NCBI RefSeq assembly: GCF_000520995.1
Contig: NZ_JACA01000003.1
Location: forward strand, 62,001 to 126,000
Direction: 5' to 3'
DNA: 64,000 bases
Origin: Aquimarina macrocephali JAMB N27
GTDB taxonomy: Bacteria > Bacteroidota > Bacteroidia > Flavobacteriales > Flavobacteriaceae
Position numbers and translations under genes: made by a program. Below are positions 35,916 to 44,788 of the stretch, piece after piece. Below the pieces are notes generated by a model that saw only the letters and a program-made list of their open reading frames with translations, did not search any database and was not told the origin of the DNA. Position 1 is the stretch's first letter, and each line of letters starts with the position of its first letter.

Positions 35916-37025
35916 ATGAAAAAACTCTTTTTTATTAATTGCATGTTTCTATTTTTATCTATAGGATATGCACAAGAAACACATCCCGATTATAGCATAA
36001 CAGATGAAATATCTCTTAAGTGTAATCCTGTTATTAGTCAAGGAAAAACAGGCACGTGCTGGAGTTTTTCTACCACCTCATATATCGAATCAGAAATCGC
36101 TCGTCTGGGGCATGGAGTTCATGATTTATCAGAATTATTTCAAGTTAGAAATACATACACCGATAAAGCTCGAAATTATATATTAAGACAAGGTAAAGCC
36201 CAATTTAGTGAAGGAGCACTTGCGCATGATGTTATAAAATCTATTCGTAAACACGGAATTATTCCTAATGAAACTTATACAGGTTTTGCCGGAAGTATTG
36301 CGGATCGTCATGATCACAGTGAACTAATTAAATTGTTAACCAATATGGTTGATAACGCAGTGAAACACAAAATTCTTTCACAAAACTGGTGGAAAAGTTA
36401 TGAAGCAATGTTAGATATCTATCTTGGAGAAAGACCTGATACCTTTAATTACAATAACAAAACCTATACTCCTATTGAGTTTGCCAAAGAACTTGGGATA
36501 GATGCAAATAACTATATCACACTAACTTCTTTCACTCACCATCCAATGAATAGTGATTTTATTCTGGAAATACCAGATAATTTCTCTAATGGTATATATC
36601 ATAATATCCCACTTGATGAGTTACAACAGGTAGTTGATCATGCTTTAAAAGAAGGGTATACTGTAGCCTGGGATGGAGATGTAAGTGAAGTAGGATTTTC
36701 TCAAAAAAACGGCTTAGCTATTCTTACCCATAAGAAAGAACGTAAAGATGCATTTAAAGAATATATCAAAGAAGAAAAAGTTACTCCCGAATCTCGACAA
36801 AAAGAATTCGAAAAGTACAATACTACAGATGATCACTTAATGCATTTAGTAGGAAAAGGCATTGATAAAAAAGGAAAGACGTATTATAAGATCAAAAATT
36901 CTTGGGGAATTAAAGGAGCTCAACATGGGTATCTTTATATGTCTGAAGCATATTTTAGAATGAAAACCGTAGGGATTTTACTTCATAAAGATGGTATTCC
37001 TAAAAAAATAAAAGAAAAGGTATAA
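35916..37025 (+). CDS. Secreted C1-family cysteine peptidase (bleomycin hydrolase/C1B-like)
   Basis: A 369-residue protein from the ATG at 35916; an open frame extends to 35826 but this ATG puts a clear signal peptide (KKLFFINCMFLFLSIGYAQ) at the N-terminus. The papain-fold catalytic set is complete: Gln42 (oxyanion) and Cys48 in SQGKTGTCWSFS, His307 in DDHLMH and Asn328 in KIKNSWG. The spread of these residues and the large insert between Cys and His resemble the C1B bleomycin hydrolase/aminopeptidase C group, which is normally cytoplasmic, so export is notable. It directly follows the transducing receptor and is ended by a strong bidirectional terminator, which hints at peptide use. Confidence 0.9.
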   Translation: MKKLFFINCMFLFLSIGYAQETHPDYSITDEISLKCNPVISQGKTGTCWSFSTTSYIESEIARLGHGVHDLSELFQVRNTYTDKARNYILRQGKAQFSEGALAHDVIKSIRKHGIIPNETYTGFAGSIADRHDHSELIKLLTNMVDNAVKHKILSQNWWKSYEAMLDIYLGERPDTFNYNNKTYTPIEFAKELGIDANNYITLTSFTHHPMNSDFILEIPDNFSNGIYHNIPLDELQQVVDHALKEGYTVAWDGDVSEVGFSQKNGLAILTHKKERKDAFKEYIKEEKVTPESRQKEFEKYNTTDDHLMHLVGKGIDKKGKTYYKIKNSWGIKGAQHGYLYMSEAYFRMKTVGILLHKDGIPKKIKEKV

Positions 37026-37041
37026 TCAATTTATAAAACAC

Positions 37042-37083
37042 AAAAAAGCTGTCTGTATATGTATATACAGACAGCTTTTTTTG
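37042..37083. terminator. Bidirectional terminator between the C1 peptidase and ndk
   Basis: A perfect stem of 19 bp (AAAAAAGCTGTCTGTATAT side against its complement, 2-nt loop) with A/T tracts on both flanks. It sits 17 nt after the peptidase stop and 20 nt after the convergent ndk stop, and works in both directions. Confidence 0.92.
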
Positions 37084-37102
37084 TAATAAGAAATATATCT
37101 TT

Positions 37103-37522
37103 TTAGAACTGCTCTCTTCCAGAAAAATGAAAAGCTCCTTCAATAGCAGCATTTTCATCACTATCACTACCATGAACAGCGTTTTCACTAATAGAAGTAG
37201 CATACTTTTTACGAATAGTTCCTTCTGCAGCTTCTTCAGGATTTGTTGCACCTATTAAGGTTCTGAAATCTTCTACAGCATTTTCCTTTTCTAAAATAGC
37301 CGCTACAATTGGACCACTTGTCATATACTCTACTAATTCTCCGTAAAAAGGACGCTCTTTATGAACTGCATAAAATGCTGCAGCATCATCTGTAGTAAGT
37401 TGAGTTAATTTCATTGCTACAATTCTAAACCCTGAAGCAGTAATTTGCTCAATAATTCCTCCAATGTATCCTTTTCTTACCGCATCCGGTTTAAGCATTG
37501 TAAAAGTTCTGTTTGTTGCCAT
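37103..37522 (-). CDS. ndk: Nucleoside-diphosphate kinase
   Basis: A 139-residue enzyme that transfers the gamma phosphate from ATP to nucleoside diphosphates. The N-terminal [13 protein letters not shown] (about 6-18) and the active-site segment NAVHGSDS, with the phosphorylated His117, are intact. Length is normal. It is convergent with the C1 peptidase gene across the bidirectional terminator. Confidence 0.96.
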   Translation of the reverse strand: MATNRTFTMLKPDAVRKGYIGGIIEQITASGFRIVAMKLTQLTTDDAAAFYAVHKERPFYGELVEYMTSGPIVAAILEKENAVEDFRTLIGATNPEEAAEGTIRKKYATSISENAVHGSDSDENAAIEGAFHFSGREQF

Positions 37523-37754
37523 TGTATGTTTTTGTTATCTAACACCTCTTATAACCAGAAGTATTTCAAATTATTACTTAGGTATATAAAACCCGATTTT
37601 TAAAATTTTTGTGCAAAAATATATATAAAAGCATCAAAAACAAGAATTATTATATGAAATGAGTATTATTAAGAATCAATTATTTACATCCGAATAGATT
37701 TATTCTTCCTTTTATAGGTAAAGAAAAGTACATTCAATAACTAGATCTCCAAAT

Positions 37755-38783
37755 CTATTTTTTAGGGTATTGTCGTTTATACTCTTGTAATACAATATTA
37801 TTTTTACCTCGAATCTGCATAGTTACGGTATAAGAATCAAGATCAAATTTTAGCACTCCAAAACTTGGAGTTGAGATTACCCGACCGATTCTGTACTTAT
37901 TAGATTCTCCTTTATATGCGGCATATGAATGTGTTAAACCACTAGATGTAAAATCAATTAATGGATACTTAAGCCCTTTTACCTTATTCATAGAAAATTC
38001 AGAAATATGCCGATCTCCACTAAGCATTATAGCATTTCTTACTCCATTATTTATTAGCATATCATTTAACCGTTTTACTTCGTGAGGAAAATTCCCCCAA
38101 GTTTCAAAACCATGTTCTGATGACAAAAATTGAATACTACTCACAATAAGAACAAAATCAGAATAATTGGATGCCAGCTCTTTTTCGAACCATTTCCATT
38201 GCGCTTCTCCTAATACAGTTCCTTCATTATTTTCATATGGTTCATACCGTCTTCCTTCTTCTGTGCTCTTTCTTAAAGCAGATCTAAAATATCGGGTATC
38301 CAAAACGATCACTTTTATGCTTCCTTTTTCAATTTCAAAAACTCTTGATGTATAAATCCCATCCTGAACTCTTAGAGGATCATCCTTTCCTACTTCTAAA
38401 AAATCTAGAAATAACTGCTGGCTCTCTTCTTTTTTATTCCACTCTACTCCTGCATCATTTTTACCATAATCATGATCATCCCAGGTAGCCATTACAGGAA
38501 CTACTTTCTTTAATTTTTGATAATCCGGATTACTATTTTGTATCGTATAATCACTTTCTATTTTGGACATATCATCAGAATCTGCATAGATATTATCTCC
38601 TCCCCAAATAAATAGATTAGGAGTGTTTTTTAAGATTTCATTCCAAAAAGGCTGAGGGCTGTTCTGCTTATTGCAACTTCCGAATGCTATAACAAAATCT
38701 GAAGATGATGCCGCTTTATCTTGTGAAAAAGTGAATTGAATTACACAAAAGAACATAACTAGAAAACTATCAATATATCTCAT
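37755..38783 (-). CDS. Secreted PhoD-like metallophosphatase
   Basis: A 342-residue exported enzyme (signal peptide about 1-20, VIQFTFSQ). The metal-binding motifs of the PhoD/alkaline phosphatase D type are visible: FGSCNKQN, IWGGDNIYADS, TWDDHDYGKND and LSGDRHISEFS, with the tyrosine/arginine segment VIVLDTRYFRS between. These enzymes hydrolyse phosphomono- or diesters outside the cell with a Fe/Ca centre. The compact length lacks the long N-terminal Ig-like domain of classical PhoD. It is divergent from nrnA. Confidence 0.88.
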   Translation of the reverse strand: MRYIDSFLVMFFCVIQFTFSQDKAASSSDFVIAFGSCNKQNSPQPFWNEILKNTPNLFIWGGDNIYADSDDMSKIESDYTIQNSNPDYQKLKKVVPVMATWDDHDYGKNDAGVEWNKKEESQQLFLDFLEVGKDDPLRVQDGIYTSRVFEIEKGSIKVIVLDTRYFRSALRKSTEEGRRYEPYENNEGTVLGEAQWKWFEKELASNYSDFVLIVSSIQFLSSEHGFETWGNFPHEVKRLNDMLINNGVRNAIMLSGDRHISEFSMNKVKGLKYPLIDFTSSGLTHSYAAYKGESNKYRIGRVISTPSFGVLKFDLDSYTVTMQIRGKNNIVLQEYKRQYPKK

Positions 38784-38862
38784 GATTCTTAAATTTAATG
38801 ACTCAACAAAATTAATTGTTCTAATATTACTAAAATATTATTTATTGTATCTTCGCTGACCT

Positions 38863-39879
38863 ATGAATACTAATGAAACAAACAAGGTAAGAAGACTTCT
38901 TTCTTCTACAAAAAATATTGTAATTGTAACCCATAAAAATCCTGATGGTGATGCTATAGGTTCTAGTTTGGCATTATATCACTATCTTATTTCTTTTGGA
39001 CATGATGTTACGGTTATTACACCAAATGATTATCCTCTTTTTTTAAAGTGGATGCCTGGTGAAGATACTATTCTTAAGTATGATAGTGATATTAAAACTG
39101 CGTTATCCAAAATCGAAAAAGCGGATCTTATTTTCACTTTAGATTTTAATCACTTTTCTAGAAGTGGTGATATGGAGAATATTTTAGCAAAAGCCAAAGC
39201 TACCTTTATTATGATTGATCATCACCAACAACCCGATGATTACGCAGAAGTAACTTATAGTGATCCTGGTATGAGCTCTACCTGCCAGATGATATATCAT
39301 TTCATAGAAAAACTGAATGATCTGGATAAAATCACCCCAGAGGCCGCAACCTGTATTTATGTTGGAATAATGACAGATACCGGATCTTTTAGATATAGAT
39401 CTACAACAAGTACTACTCATAAAGTAATAGCAGATCTAATCGATCGAGGAGCTGATAATACTAGAATCCATGAAAGCATTTATGATACTAATACACTATC
39501 CAAAATTCAATTAAAAGGTATTGCTTTAAATAATCTAAGAGTACTACCAGAATACAAAACAGCATACATTACTTTATCTCAAAAAGAACTGGATCAACAT
39601 GGTTTCAAAAAAGGAGATACTGAAGGCTTTGTTAATTTTGGGCTTTCTATAAAAGGAATCAAATTTGCTGTTATTTTTATAGAAAACAAAGGAGAAGAAA
39701 TTATTAAAATCTCCTTACGCTCTAAGGGTGATTTTTCGGTAAACGAATTCTCAAGAAATCATTTTGAAGGAGGAGGCCATAACAATGCTGCAGGTGGGAG
39801 AAGTAATCTATCATTATCTAATACCGTTGAAAAATTTATTAGTATCTTACCAACTTATAAAAAAGTCCTGAATCAATGA
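38863..39879 (+). CDS. nrnA: DHH-family oligoribonuclease / pAp phosphatase NrnA
   Basis: A 338-residue cytoplasmic enzyme that degrades nanoRNAs and dephosphorylates 3'-phosphoadenosine 5'-phosphate. Catalytic motifs: THKNPDGDAIGSS (about 24-36), DFNHFSRSG, the DHH motif in IMIDHHQQPDD (about 117-127) and the DHHA1 glycine motif GGGHNNAAGG near 306-315. The stop overlaps the next start (ATGA), coupling it to gldI. This nrnA-gldI pairing is common in gliding Bacteroidota. Confidence 0.92.
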   Translation: MNTNETNKVRRLLSSTKNIVIVTHKNPDGDAIGSSLALYHYLISFGHDVTVITPNDYPLFLKWMPGEDTILKYDSDIKTALSKIEKADLIFTLDFNHFSRSGDMENILAKAKATFIMIDHHQQPDDYAEVTYSDPGMSSTCQMIYHFIEKLNDLDKITPEAATCIYVGIMTDTGSFRYRSTTSTTHKVIADLIDRGADNTRIHESIYDTNTLSKIQLKGIALNNLRVLPEYKTAYITLSQKELDQHGFKKGDTEGFVNFGLSIKGIKFAVIFIENKGEEIIKISLRSKGDFSVNEFSRNHFEGGGHNNAAGGRSNLSLSNTVEKFISILPTYKKVLNQ

Positions 39880-40427
39880 GATTAGCCCTTCACACGCTCT
39901 GTCTTCTTTTTTTATTTTCTTCTTGTAAAACACCTGAAGCCCGAAGACCAATAAGTATAAAATCTGGTTCTTTTATTAGTGAATCTATTAATCGCAATAA
40001 AGAACTTGCAGCAAGAGAAGAGGCTAGAATTCAAAAAATTATTAATGAAGACTCTACTAATAATTATATAACCTCAGAAACAGGATTCTGGTATTTCTAC
40101 ACTAAAAAAGATACCGTATCTACTATCACACCGCAATTTGGAGATATTGTAACCTTCGATTATAATGTAAAAGATTTAGGCGGCACTGTAATTTATTCAG
40201 AACAAGAATTAAACACAATTACATACCGTATTGATAAAGAAGAACTTTTTTTAGGTCTTAGAGAAGGATTAAAGCTTATGAAACAAGGTGAAATGGTGAC
40301 ATTTCTGTTTCCTTCTTACCAAGCATATGGATATTATGGTGATGATAATAAGATTGGCACAAATATTCCGTTAATAGCAGAAGTAACACTTAACACAATT
40401 ACAAAAGAATCAACAACAGAAAATTAA
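39876..40427 (+). CDS. gldI: Gliding-associated peptidyl-prolyl isomerase GldI
   Basis: A 183-residue lipoprotein (Cys17 in LFLFSSC) with a C-terminal FKBP-type domain (about 90-178: FGDIVTFDYNVKDLGG, EELFLGLREGLKLMKQGEM, LFPSYQAYGYYGD, IPLIAEVTLN). GldI is found in Bacteroidota that glide and/or use the type IX secretion system, where it is needed for gliding and probably folds envelope components. The rest of the gld genes are not in the window, which is normal for this gene. Confidence 0.92.
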   Translation: MRLALHTLCLLFLFSSCKTPEARRPISIKSGSFISESINRNKELAAREEARIQKIINEDSTNNYITSETGFWYFYTKKDTVSTITPQFGDIVTFDYNVKDLGGTVIYSEQELNTITYRIDKEELFLGLREGLKLMKQGEMVTFLFPSYQAYGYYGDDNKIGTNIPLIAEVTLNTITKESTTEN

Positions 40428-40439
40428 TTACCAACAAAA

Positions 40440-41582
40440 ATGAAAAAATTAAATTTATTATTCTTAGCTATTATTGCATTAGCATTCAACAGTTGTAATG
40501 AAAAATATCCAGATTTACAAGAAGGTATTTATGCCGAAATCGTTACAAATAAAGGAACAGCAGTAGCAAAATTACACTATGATCTTACGCCTATGACGGT
40601 TGCCAACTTTGTTTCTCTGGCAGAAGGTACCAATACTATGGTTGATAGTACTTACAAAGGAAAAAAATATTATAATGGAATTATATTTCACAGAATAATC
40701 AAAGATTTTATGATCCAAACCGGAGATCCTTTAGGAACAGGAACAGGAGATCCAGGATATAAATTTCCGGATGAGATTGTGGATTCACTTTCTCATAAAT
40801 CAAAAGGAATCTTATCAATGGCAAATTCTGGCCCAAATACCAATGGTAGTCAGTTTTTTATTACGCTAAAAGAAACTCCATGGTTAAATGGAAAACATAC
40901 TGTTTTTGGAGAAATCGTTTTAGGACAAGACATTATTGATAGTATTGGTGTTACAAAAACGGTTCCTGGAGACAAACCAGAAGCAGAGATAAAAATGATG
41001 GAAGTTAATATCATTCGCAAAGGTTCTGAAGCTAAAGCTTTTAATACAGAAACTGCCTTTACAGACAAGATAAAAGCTGTTGAAGAAGAAAAGGCTGAAA
41101 AAGAACGATTAGCAAAAGAGCGTAATGAAGCTATTGCTGCAAAGTTTAATGAACAGAAAGGTACAGCAACAAAATTAGAAAGTGGTCTTGAAATTATACA
41201 TGTAAATCAGGGAGATGGACCACAACCCAAGCCGGGAGAAACTGTAGGTATAAATTATGCAGGGTATTTCACAGATGGAAGAGTCTTTGACACTAATATT
41301 GCTGAAAAAGCAAAAGAACTAGGAGTTTTTAATCAGCGTAGAGCTGATGATCCAAGAGGGTATGCCCCTGCACAAATGCCATATTCTGCTGAAGCAAAAA
41401 TGATTGCCGGCTTTAAAGAAGGTATATTACAATTAAAAAATGTAGGTTCTAAAGCTATCATTTTTATTCCTTCTCATCTTGCTTATGGAGAAAGAGGGAA
41501 TAGAGGGATTCCACCAAATACTGATCTTATTTTCGAGATAGAATTAGCTAGTATCCCAGGTCAGGCAGAAGAAAAAAAATAA
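40440..41582 (+). CDS. Two-domain peptidyl-prolyl isomerase lipoprotein (cyclophilin + FKBP)
   Basis: A 380-residue lipoprotein (Cys19 in LAFNSC) combining two unrelated PPIase folds. The cyclophilin domain (about 29-195) has FHRIIKDFMIQTGDP, GSQFFITLKETPWLNGKHTVFG and is complete. A charged coiled-coil linker (about 200-245) leads to an FKBP domain (about 258-375; GETVGINYAGYFTDGRVFDTN split as VGINYAGYFTDGR and VFDTN, and IPSHLAYGERGNRGIPPNTD). It probably folds exported proteins at the envelope. It is 12 nt after gldI and is followed by a strong terminator. Confidence 0.92.
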   Translation: MKKLNLLFLAIIALAFNSCNEKYPDLQEGIYAEIVTNKGTAVAKLHYDLTPMTVANFVSLAEGTNTMVDSTYKGKKYYNGIIFHRIIKDFMIQTGDPLGTGTGDPGYKFPDEIVDSLSHKSKGILSMANSGPNTNGSQFFITLKETPWLNGKHTVFGEIVLGQDIIDSIGVTKTVPGDKPEAEIKMMEVNIIRKGSEAKAFNTETAFTDKIKAVEEEKAEKERLAKERNEAIAAKFNEQKGTATKLESGLEIIHVNQGDGPQPKPGETVGINYAGYFTDGRVFDTNIAEKAKELGVFNQRRADDPRGYAPAQMPYSAEAKMIAGFKEGILQLKNVGSKAIIFIPSHLAYGERGNRGIPPNTDLIFEIELASIPGQAEEKK

Positions 41583-41610
41583 TTCCTATTGTATTATCAC
41601 AATAGTCAAA

Positions 41611-41650
41611 AAACAAAAACATCCCGAATTAATCGGGATGTTTTTGTTTT
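41611..41650 (+). terminator. Strong terminator of the nrnA-gldI-PPIase operon
   Basis: The stem CATCCCGA / TCGGGATG, extended by A/T pairs on both sides (CAAAAACATCCCGA against its complement), has a 5-nt loop and is followed by a T-rich tract. It is 29 nt after the PPIase stop; the A tract upstream makes it bidirectional. Confidence 0.92.
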
Positions 41651-41697
41651 GTATAATATCCTCTCAAAATTCTCATTCTGTAGAAGTTAAAAGACCT

Positions 41698-41799
41698 TTA
41701 CAACCGTTTTGATTGTACTTCTTCTCCATTATCAATAAGAGTTAAACTTTCTACTTTACCACCCTCATTCTTATTAAATCGAATATTATAAAAAATCAT
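41698..41799 (-). pseudogene. 3' remnant of a serine-hydrolase-like gene
   Basis: On the minus strand an in-frame stretch of 33 codons reads IFYNIRFNKNEGG, then KVESLTLIDNGEEVQSKRL and a TAA stop. The pattern I-F-N-GKV-SLTL-NG-E--AKRL is the usual end of flavobacterial beta-lactamase-related serine hydrolases and DUF3471-type tails. Upstream in this frame there is an immediate stop (TGA) and an unrelated gene ends over it at 41786, so only the tail survives. It suggests that the acyl-CoA dehydrogenase-like gene replaced the body of an older gene. A new 34-residue small ORF is the alternative. Confidence 0.45.
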
Positions 41800-42961
41800 A
41801 GCTCTTATTCTTCATTACTGATTTACTAAAATGTTCCTTTATATCTATATCAGTCATAGGTTGTAAAACTCCATATACTATCTCTTTATAAATTTTATTT
41901 GTTAAGGAATTAGGAGATAAAAATTTTGATCCCATTACGTATCTAGTTTTATTAATAATTTCTTCAGAAAAATGTGTCGAAAAATACTTTGCTACTACAG
42001 AGGCTTCAAATATTTTTTCTAATGATGTCTTATTTCCTTTTTCAAAATTTGCTATTATAGTTCCCGCATTCTCGCATAGCATGTATCCAGTTTTATATTT
42101 TATCATTAACTCCCCAAGGCTATCAAGGAAGTTTTCTGACTCGGATAACTTTTTATCATTCTTGATTTTTTTTTGACTAAACGCTTTTAAATGCAAAATC
42201 ACGCAGAACGCTGCTCCTAAATAAGAACCAGGTACCAGTGCCTGGAACCATGATCTTTGATAAATTAAAAGCTCACATCCATCTTCATTTGTAGTATCCA
42301 ATTTAATAACATTAGTGCTACTCACTACTAAATTTTTGAACGTAACTGATTTTGTAAACGAGCCTTTCATTGTATCTCCAAATACAGCATCTTCAAATTC
42401 AATTTTATCATCATTTGCAGGCAGAAAAAATACTGCCTTAGTCTCATTAGTTAATGTTGCTGTGAATACTAAATAATCGGCTACACCAGATAATGACATA
42501 TATGGGGCCCGACCATTTATTATATAAAAATTTCTTTCTTTTTGCGCCACTATATCTTTGTTACCAGAAACCTCTTTAAAAGTTCGTACCGACCCGGTAT
42601 TGGCAATCAATATTTGTTCTTTTTCTATCTTTTTTAGTAAAACTTCTCTTTTCCAATATTGTATACTTTTCTTTGGAAAAGGGAAAGAAGATAATGATGC
42701 CAGAATATAATAATGCATAGATAAAGCAACAGACACAGGAATTGATATTTCGCCAATCCTGTGCAAAATTCTGAAACATTCTTGATAAACTGTTTCTGTA
42801 TTTTTCTCATGACAAGGAATAAAGGGTAGCCTTGTTGTTTTTATAAATGCATAGAATTCTTTATAGTTTTTGGTCTTCTCAACTTTATAGAGTTTATCGC
42901 ACACTTTTTCCAGTTCGGTTTTTCTGTTGATTTTTTGATTATCAATTATCATATTCTTCAT
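41786..42961 (-). CDS. Divergent acyl-CoA dehydrogenase-superfamily protein
   Basis: A 391-residue protein recognised by its overall pattern: a helical N-terminus (ILHRIGEISIPVSVALSMHYY), the flavin beta-domain (about 125-215; LIANTGSVRTFKEVSG, FYIINGRAPYMSLSGVADYLVF, FKNLVVSS), and a C-terminal helical bundle (RYVMGSKFLSPNSLTNKIYKEIVYG split as RYVMGSKFLSPNSL and TNKIYKEIVYG). The EGT-E-I segment that holds the catalytic Glu in short-chain enzymes reads QPMTDIDIK here, so a standard dehydrogenase reaction is doubtful; flavin-dependent oxygenases of this superfamily lack that Glu too. It lacks the shared leader of the five genes upstream of it. Confidence 0.72.
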   Translation of the reverse strand: MKNMIIDNQKINRKTELEKVCDKLYKVEKTKNYKEFYAFIKTTRLPFIPCHEKNTETVYQECFRILHRIGEISIPVSVALSMHYYILASLSSFPFPKKSIQYWKREVLLKKIEKEQILIANTGSVRTFKEVSGNKDIVAQKERNFYIINGRAPYMSLSGVADYLVFTATLTNETKAVFFLPANDDKIEFEDAVFGDTMKGSFTKSVTFKNLVVSSTNVIKLDTTNEDGCELLIYQRSWFQALVPGSYLGAAFCVILHLKAFSQKKIKNDKKLSESENFLDSLGELMIKYKTGYMLCENAGTIIANFEKGNKTSLEKIFEASVVAKYFSTHFSEEIINKTRYVMGSKFLSPNSLTNKIYKEIVYGVLQPMTDIDIKEHFSKSVMKNKSYDFL

Positions 42962-42995
42962 TTCTAAATATCGATTAGTGGATTACAGACATATC

Positions 42996-43826
42996 TTAAA
43001 TGCGGGGAAGCCACATGCTCATGGTTGCAGCAAAAATTCCAATACCGGTTATGATGGTCAGAAAAAAAAGAAGGGTCGTCATAGCAAACTTACCCGTAGT
43101 ACCACTTCGATCTTGTGCTTGAAGATAGAGTTCTAGAATGGCTAGTGGCACTAGAAATTGACCAAACCCTAGGAATACGAGAAACGGTCCCTGAAACGTC
43201 TCTGGATCAAAACCAACTGGGCCGCCATTAATAAAAAGCCAAAACATTAATCCGATACGAAAAAACCAGACACCATTAGATACCAAAAACAACCTAAGTG
43301 CCCATCGTCTGTGGGTATTAAAATCACGAGCAACGGCTGTGCGCCAAGACATAATAGCAAAAAACATAATCAAAAAAGCATTAATACTAACACTTACCTG
43401 ACCAACAAGCCCGCCTATATTACCGCGAGTCCAAATCATATAAAGCCCATCAACACTAATCAATAATGCAGTGAAGATATATATACGGCCATTCCATCGA
43501 TGAAAAGCACGAGCATGGATACGAATTTGGGGAATAAATTGGAGTGGCCCACCTACCATGATAATGATTGCTAATACAATATGTAATGCAACAGCTAAAT
43601 TACCCATGGTTTCTCCGGGAATATATCCATGTGGAAGAACTTCATTCCATTTCTCGAAATCTCCATTTATTGCAGAACTACCATAAAAAAAAGTTACATA
43701 ATATGCAAAGATCCATTGACCAATAACAGCCACAAGGAACCAAAACGTTACCGCCGCACCCAAAGCTTTATCTGCTTTTACAGTTTTAGGTTGTGCTATA
43801 CTGGCACTACTATTTTCTGATTTCAT
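42996..43826 (-). CDS. DUF2306 membrane protein (leader-family gene A)
   Basis: A 276-residue polytopic membrane protein with about eight helices, recognised as DUF2306 by FHRWNGRIYIFTALLI (with HARAF-H before it), NTHRRWALRLFLVSNGVWF, and conserved His residues at LHIVLA and RAFH. Paired membrane histidines could bind haem or metal, but no function is established. It begins MKSENSS, sharing the MKS start and the 5' leader repeat with the next two genes upstream (B and C). It is 34 nt upstream of the acyl-CoA dehydrogenase-like gene. Confidence 0.85.
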   Translation of the reverse strand: MKSENSSASIAQPKTVKADKALGAAVTFWFLVAVIGQWIFAYYVTFFYGSSAINGDFEKWNEVLPHGYIPGETMGNLAVALHIVLAIIIMVGGPLQFIPQIRIHARAFHRWNGRIYIFTALLISVDGLYMIWTRGNIGGLVGQVSVSINAFLIMFFAIMSWRTAVARDFNTHRRWALRLFLVSNGVWFFRIGLMFWLFINGGPVGFDPETFQGPFLVFLGFGQFLVPLAILELYLQAQDRSGTTGKFAMTTLLFFLTIITGIGIFAATMSMWLPRI

Positions 43827-44162
43827 TTTATTCGTTTTTTGATTGATGATGATATGATTAATACTTATTTTAAAAAAAAATTAATATGAAAGGCTTTCTT
43901 TGATTATAGAAAAGCAGTCATTTATTCTTTACATTTTCTTATTATACAACTAGTCATTATTAGACTAGCTCGTAAATAATTGTAATCGAATTGAGTTTTT
44001 TAATACTAAACTTGTACTGTTAGAAATAATTGATTAGAGCTTATTGTAAGGAATAAAATCATTCTTGTACTGTAGTCAAAAATTGCCAACAAGAGTAGTA
44101 TTAACTGTATTTGTCTGATCAATTTCTTAATCTATTCCTTTTTCATTAAAGTTAGCTTGTTC
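43827..44162. other. 336-nt intergenic region upstream of the DUF2306 gene
   Basis: No gene. It holds the leader repeat copy A (43831-43853), a short inverted repeat CTAGTC-N7-GACTAG at 43950-43968, and a direct repeat CTTGTACTGT at 44011-44020 and 44064-44073, 53 nt apart. Their roles are unknown; direct repeats at five helical turns could be operator half-sites. Confidence 0.5.
43831..43853 (-). promoter_or_regulatory. Shared 5' leader repeat, copy A
   Basis: On the coding strand it reads ATCATCATCAATCA then AAAAACGAA, ending 4 nt before the ATG at 43826. Four more copies lie at the same place before the next four genes. The A-rich 3' half covers the position expected to affect initiation in Bacteroidota, so a translational role is likely; a DNA-binding site is possible. 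Confidence 0.75.
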
Positions 44163-44708
44163 TTACTTTTTTGAGATAAGATATAACATACCTGTCCTCA
44201 CTATTTTGTAAGTAATTATAAATATAATAGTCAATAAAACCCCGATTCCTGTTGGCAAAATTACTCCAAACGTATATGTCATTCCAATAACAAAACCCAG
44301 TAAATGCTCTGACCTGTATAGTGGAACAAAAAATGAAACTAGACATAATCCAATCATCATATATCCTGGAAAATCCGAACCAATAGTAAAAAAGAAAGAG
44401 ATCAATATCCCAAATGAAAGAGCTCCAATAAATCTATATATGATTCTGGTCATATTTTGAGGTAATCCCAATCTCTCTTTATTAACTAATCTTTGATGGA
44501 TGCGATATAGTAAATACCAAGTAAGTAATGGGAGGACAATTACACCCCACCAATTTGATATCCCAGGTAAATCTTCGCGATGGAGAATATGGTGGGTTGG
44601 CACACCTTCATGGTAATAGTCCCAAATTAGATGTGTTCCTACCAATAGAGTTATTATACCAGTAAAATAGATTCGAATTTCTAACTTCTTTTTTTCATTT
44701 GATTTCAT
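44163..44708 (-). CDS. Small polytopic membrane protein of unknown function (leader-family gene B)
   Basis: A 181-residue protein with five or six hydrophobic helices (ITLLVGTHLIWDYY, WWGVIVLPLLTWYLLY, FIGALSFGILISFFF, MIGLCLVSFFV, GVLLTIIFIITYKIV). HEGVPTHHILHRED between the first two helices has four histidines and could bind metal. No family is recognised. It starts MKSNEKKK and has leader copy B before the ATG. Confidence 0.75.
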   Translation of the reverse strand: MKSNEKKKLEIRIYFTGIITLLVGTHLIWDYYHEGVPTHHILHREDLPGISNWWGVIVLPLLTWYLLYRIHQRLVNKERLGLPQNMTRIIYRFIGALSFGILISFFFTIGSDFPGYMMIGLCLVSFFVPLYRSEHLLGFVIGMTYTFGVILPTGIGVLLTIIFIITYKIVRTGMLYLISKK

Positions 44709-44713
44709 AACTA

Positions 44714-44743
44714 TTCGTTTTCTGATTGATGATGATTGATGAT
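44714..44743 (-). promoter_or_regulatory. Shared 5' leader repeat, copy B (extended form)
   Basis: On the coding strand it reads ATCATCA then ATCATCATCAATCA then GAAAACGAA, ending 5 nt before the ATG at 44708. It has one extra ATCATCA unit upstream compared with copy A and one A-to-G change. The extended form is shared with copy C. Confidence 0.75.
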
Positions 44744-44788
44744 AAATGTCAAATTTTTAACTTCTAATAAAAATAAGTTCGATATAGA

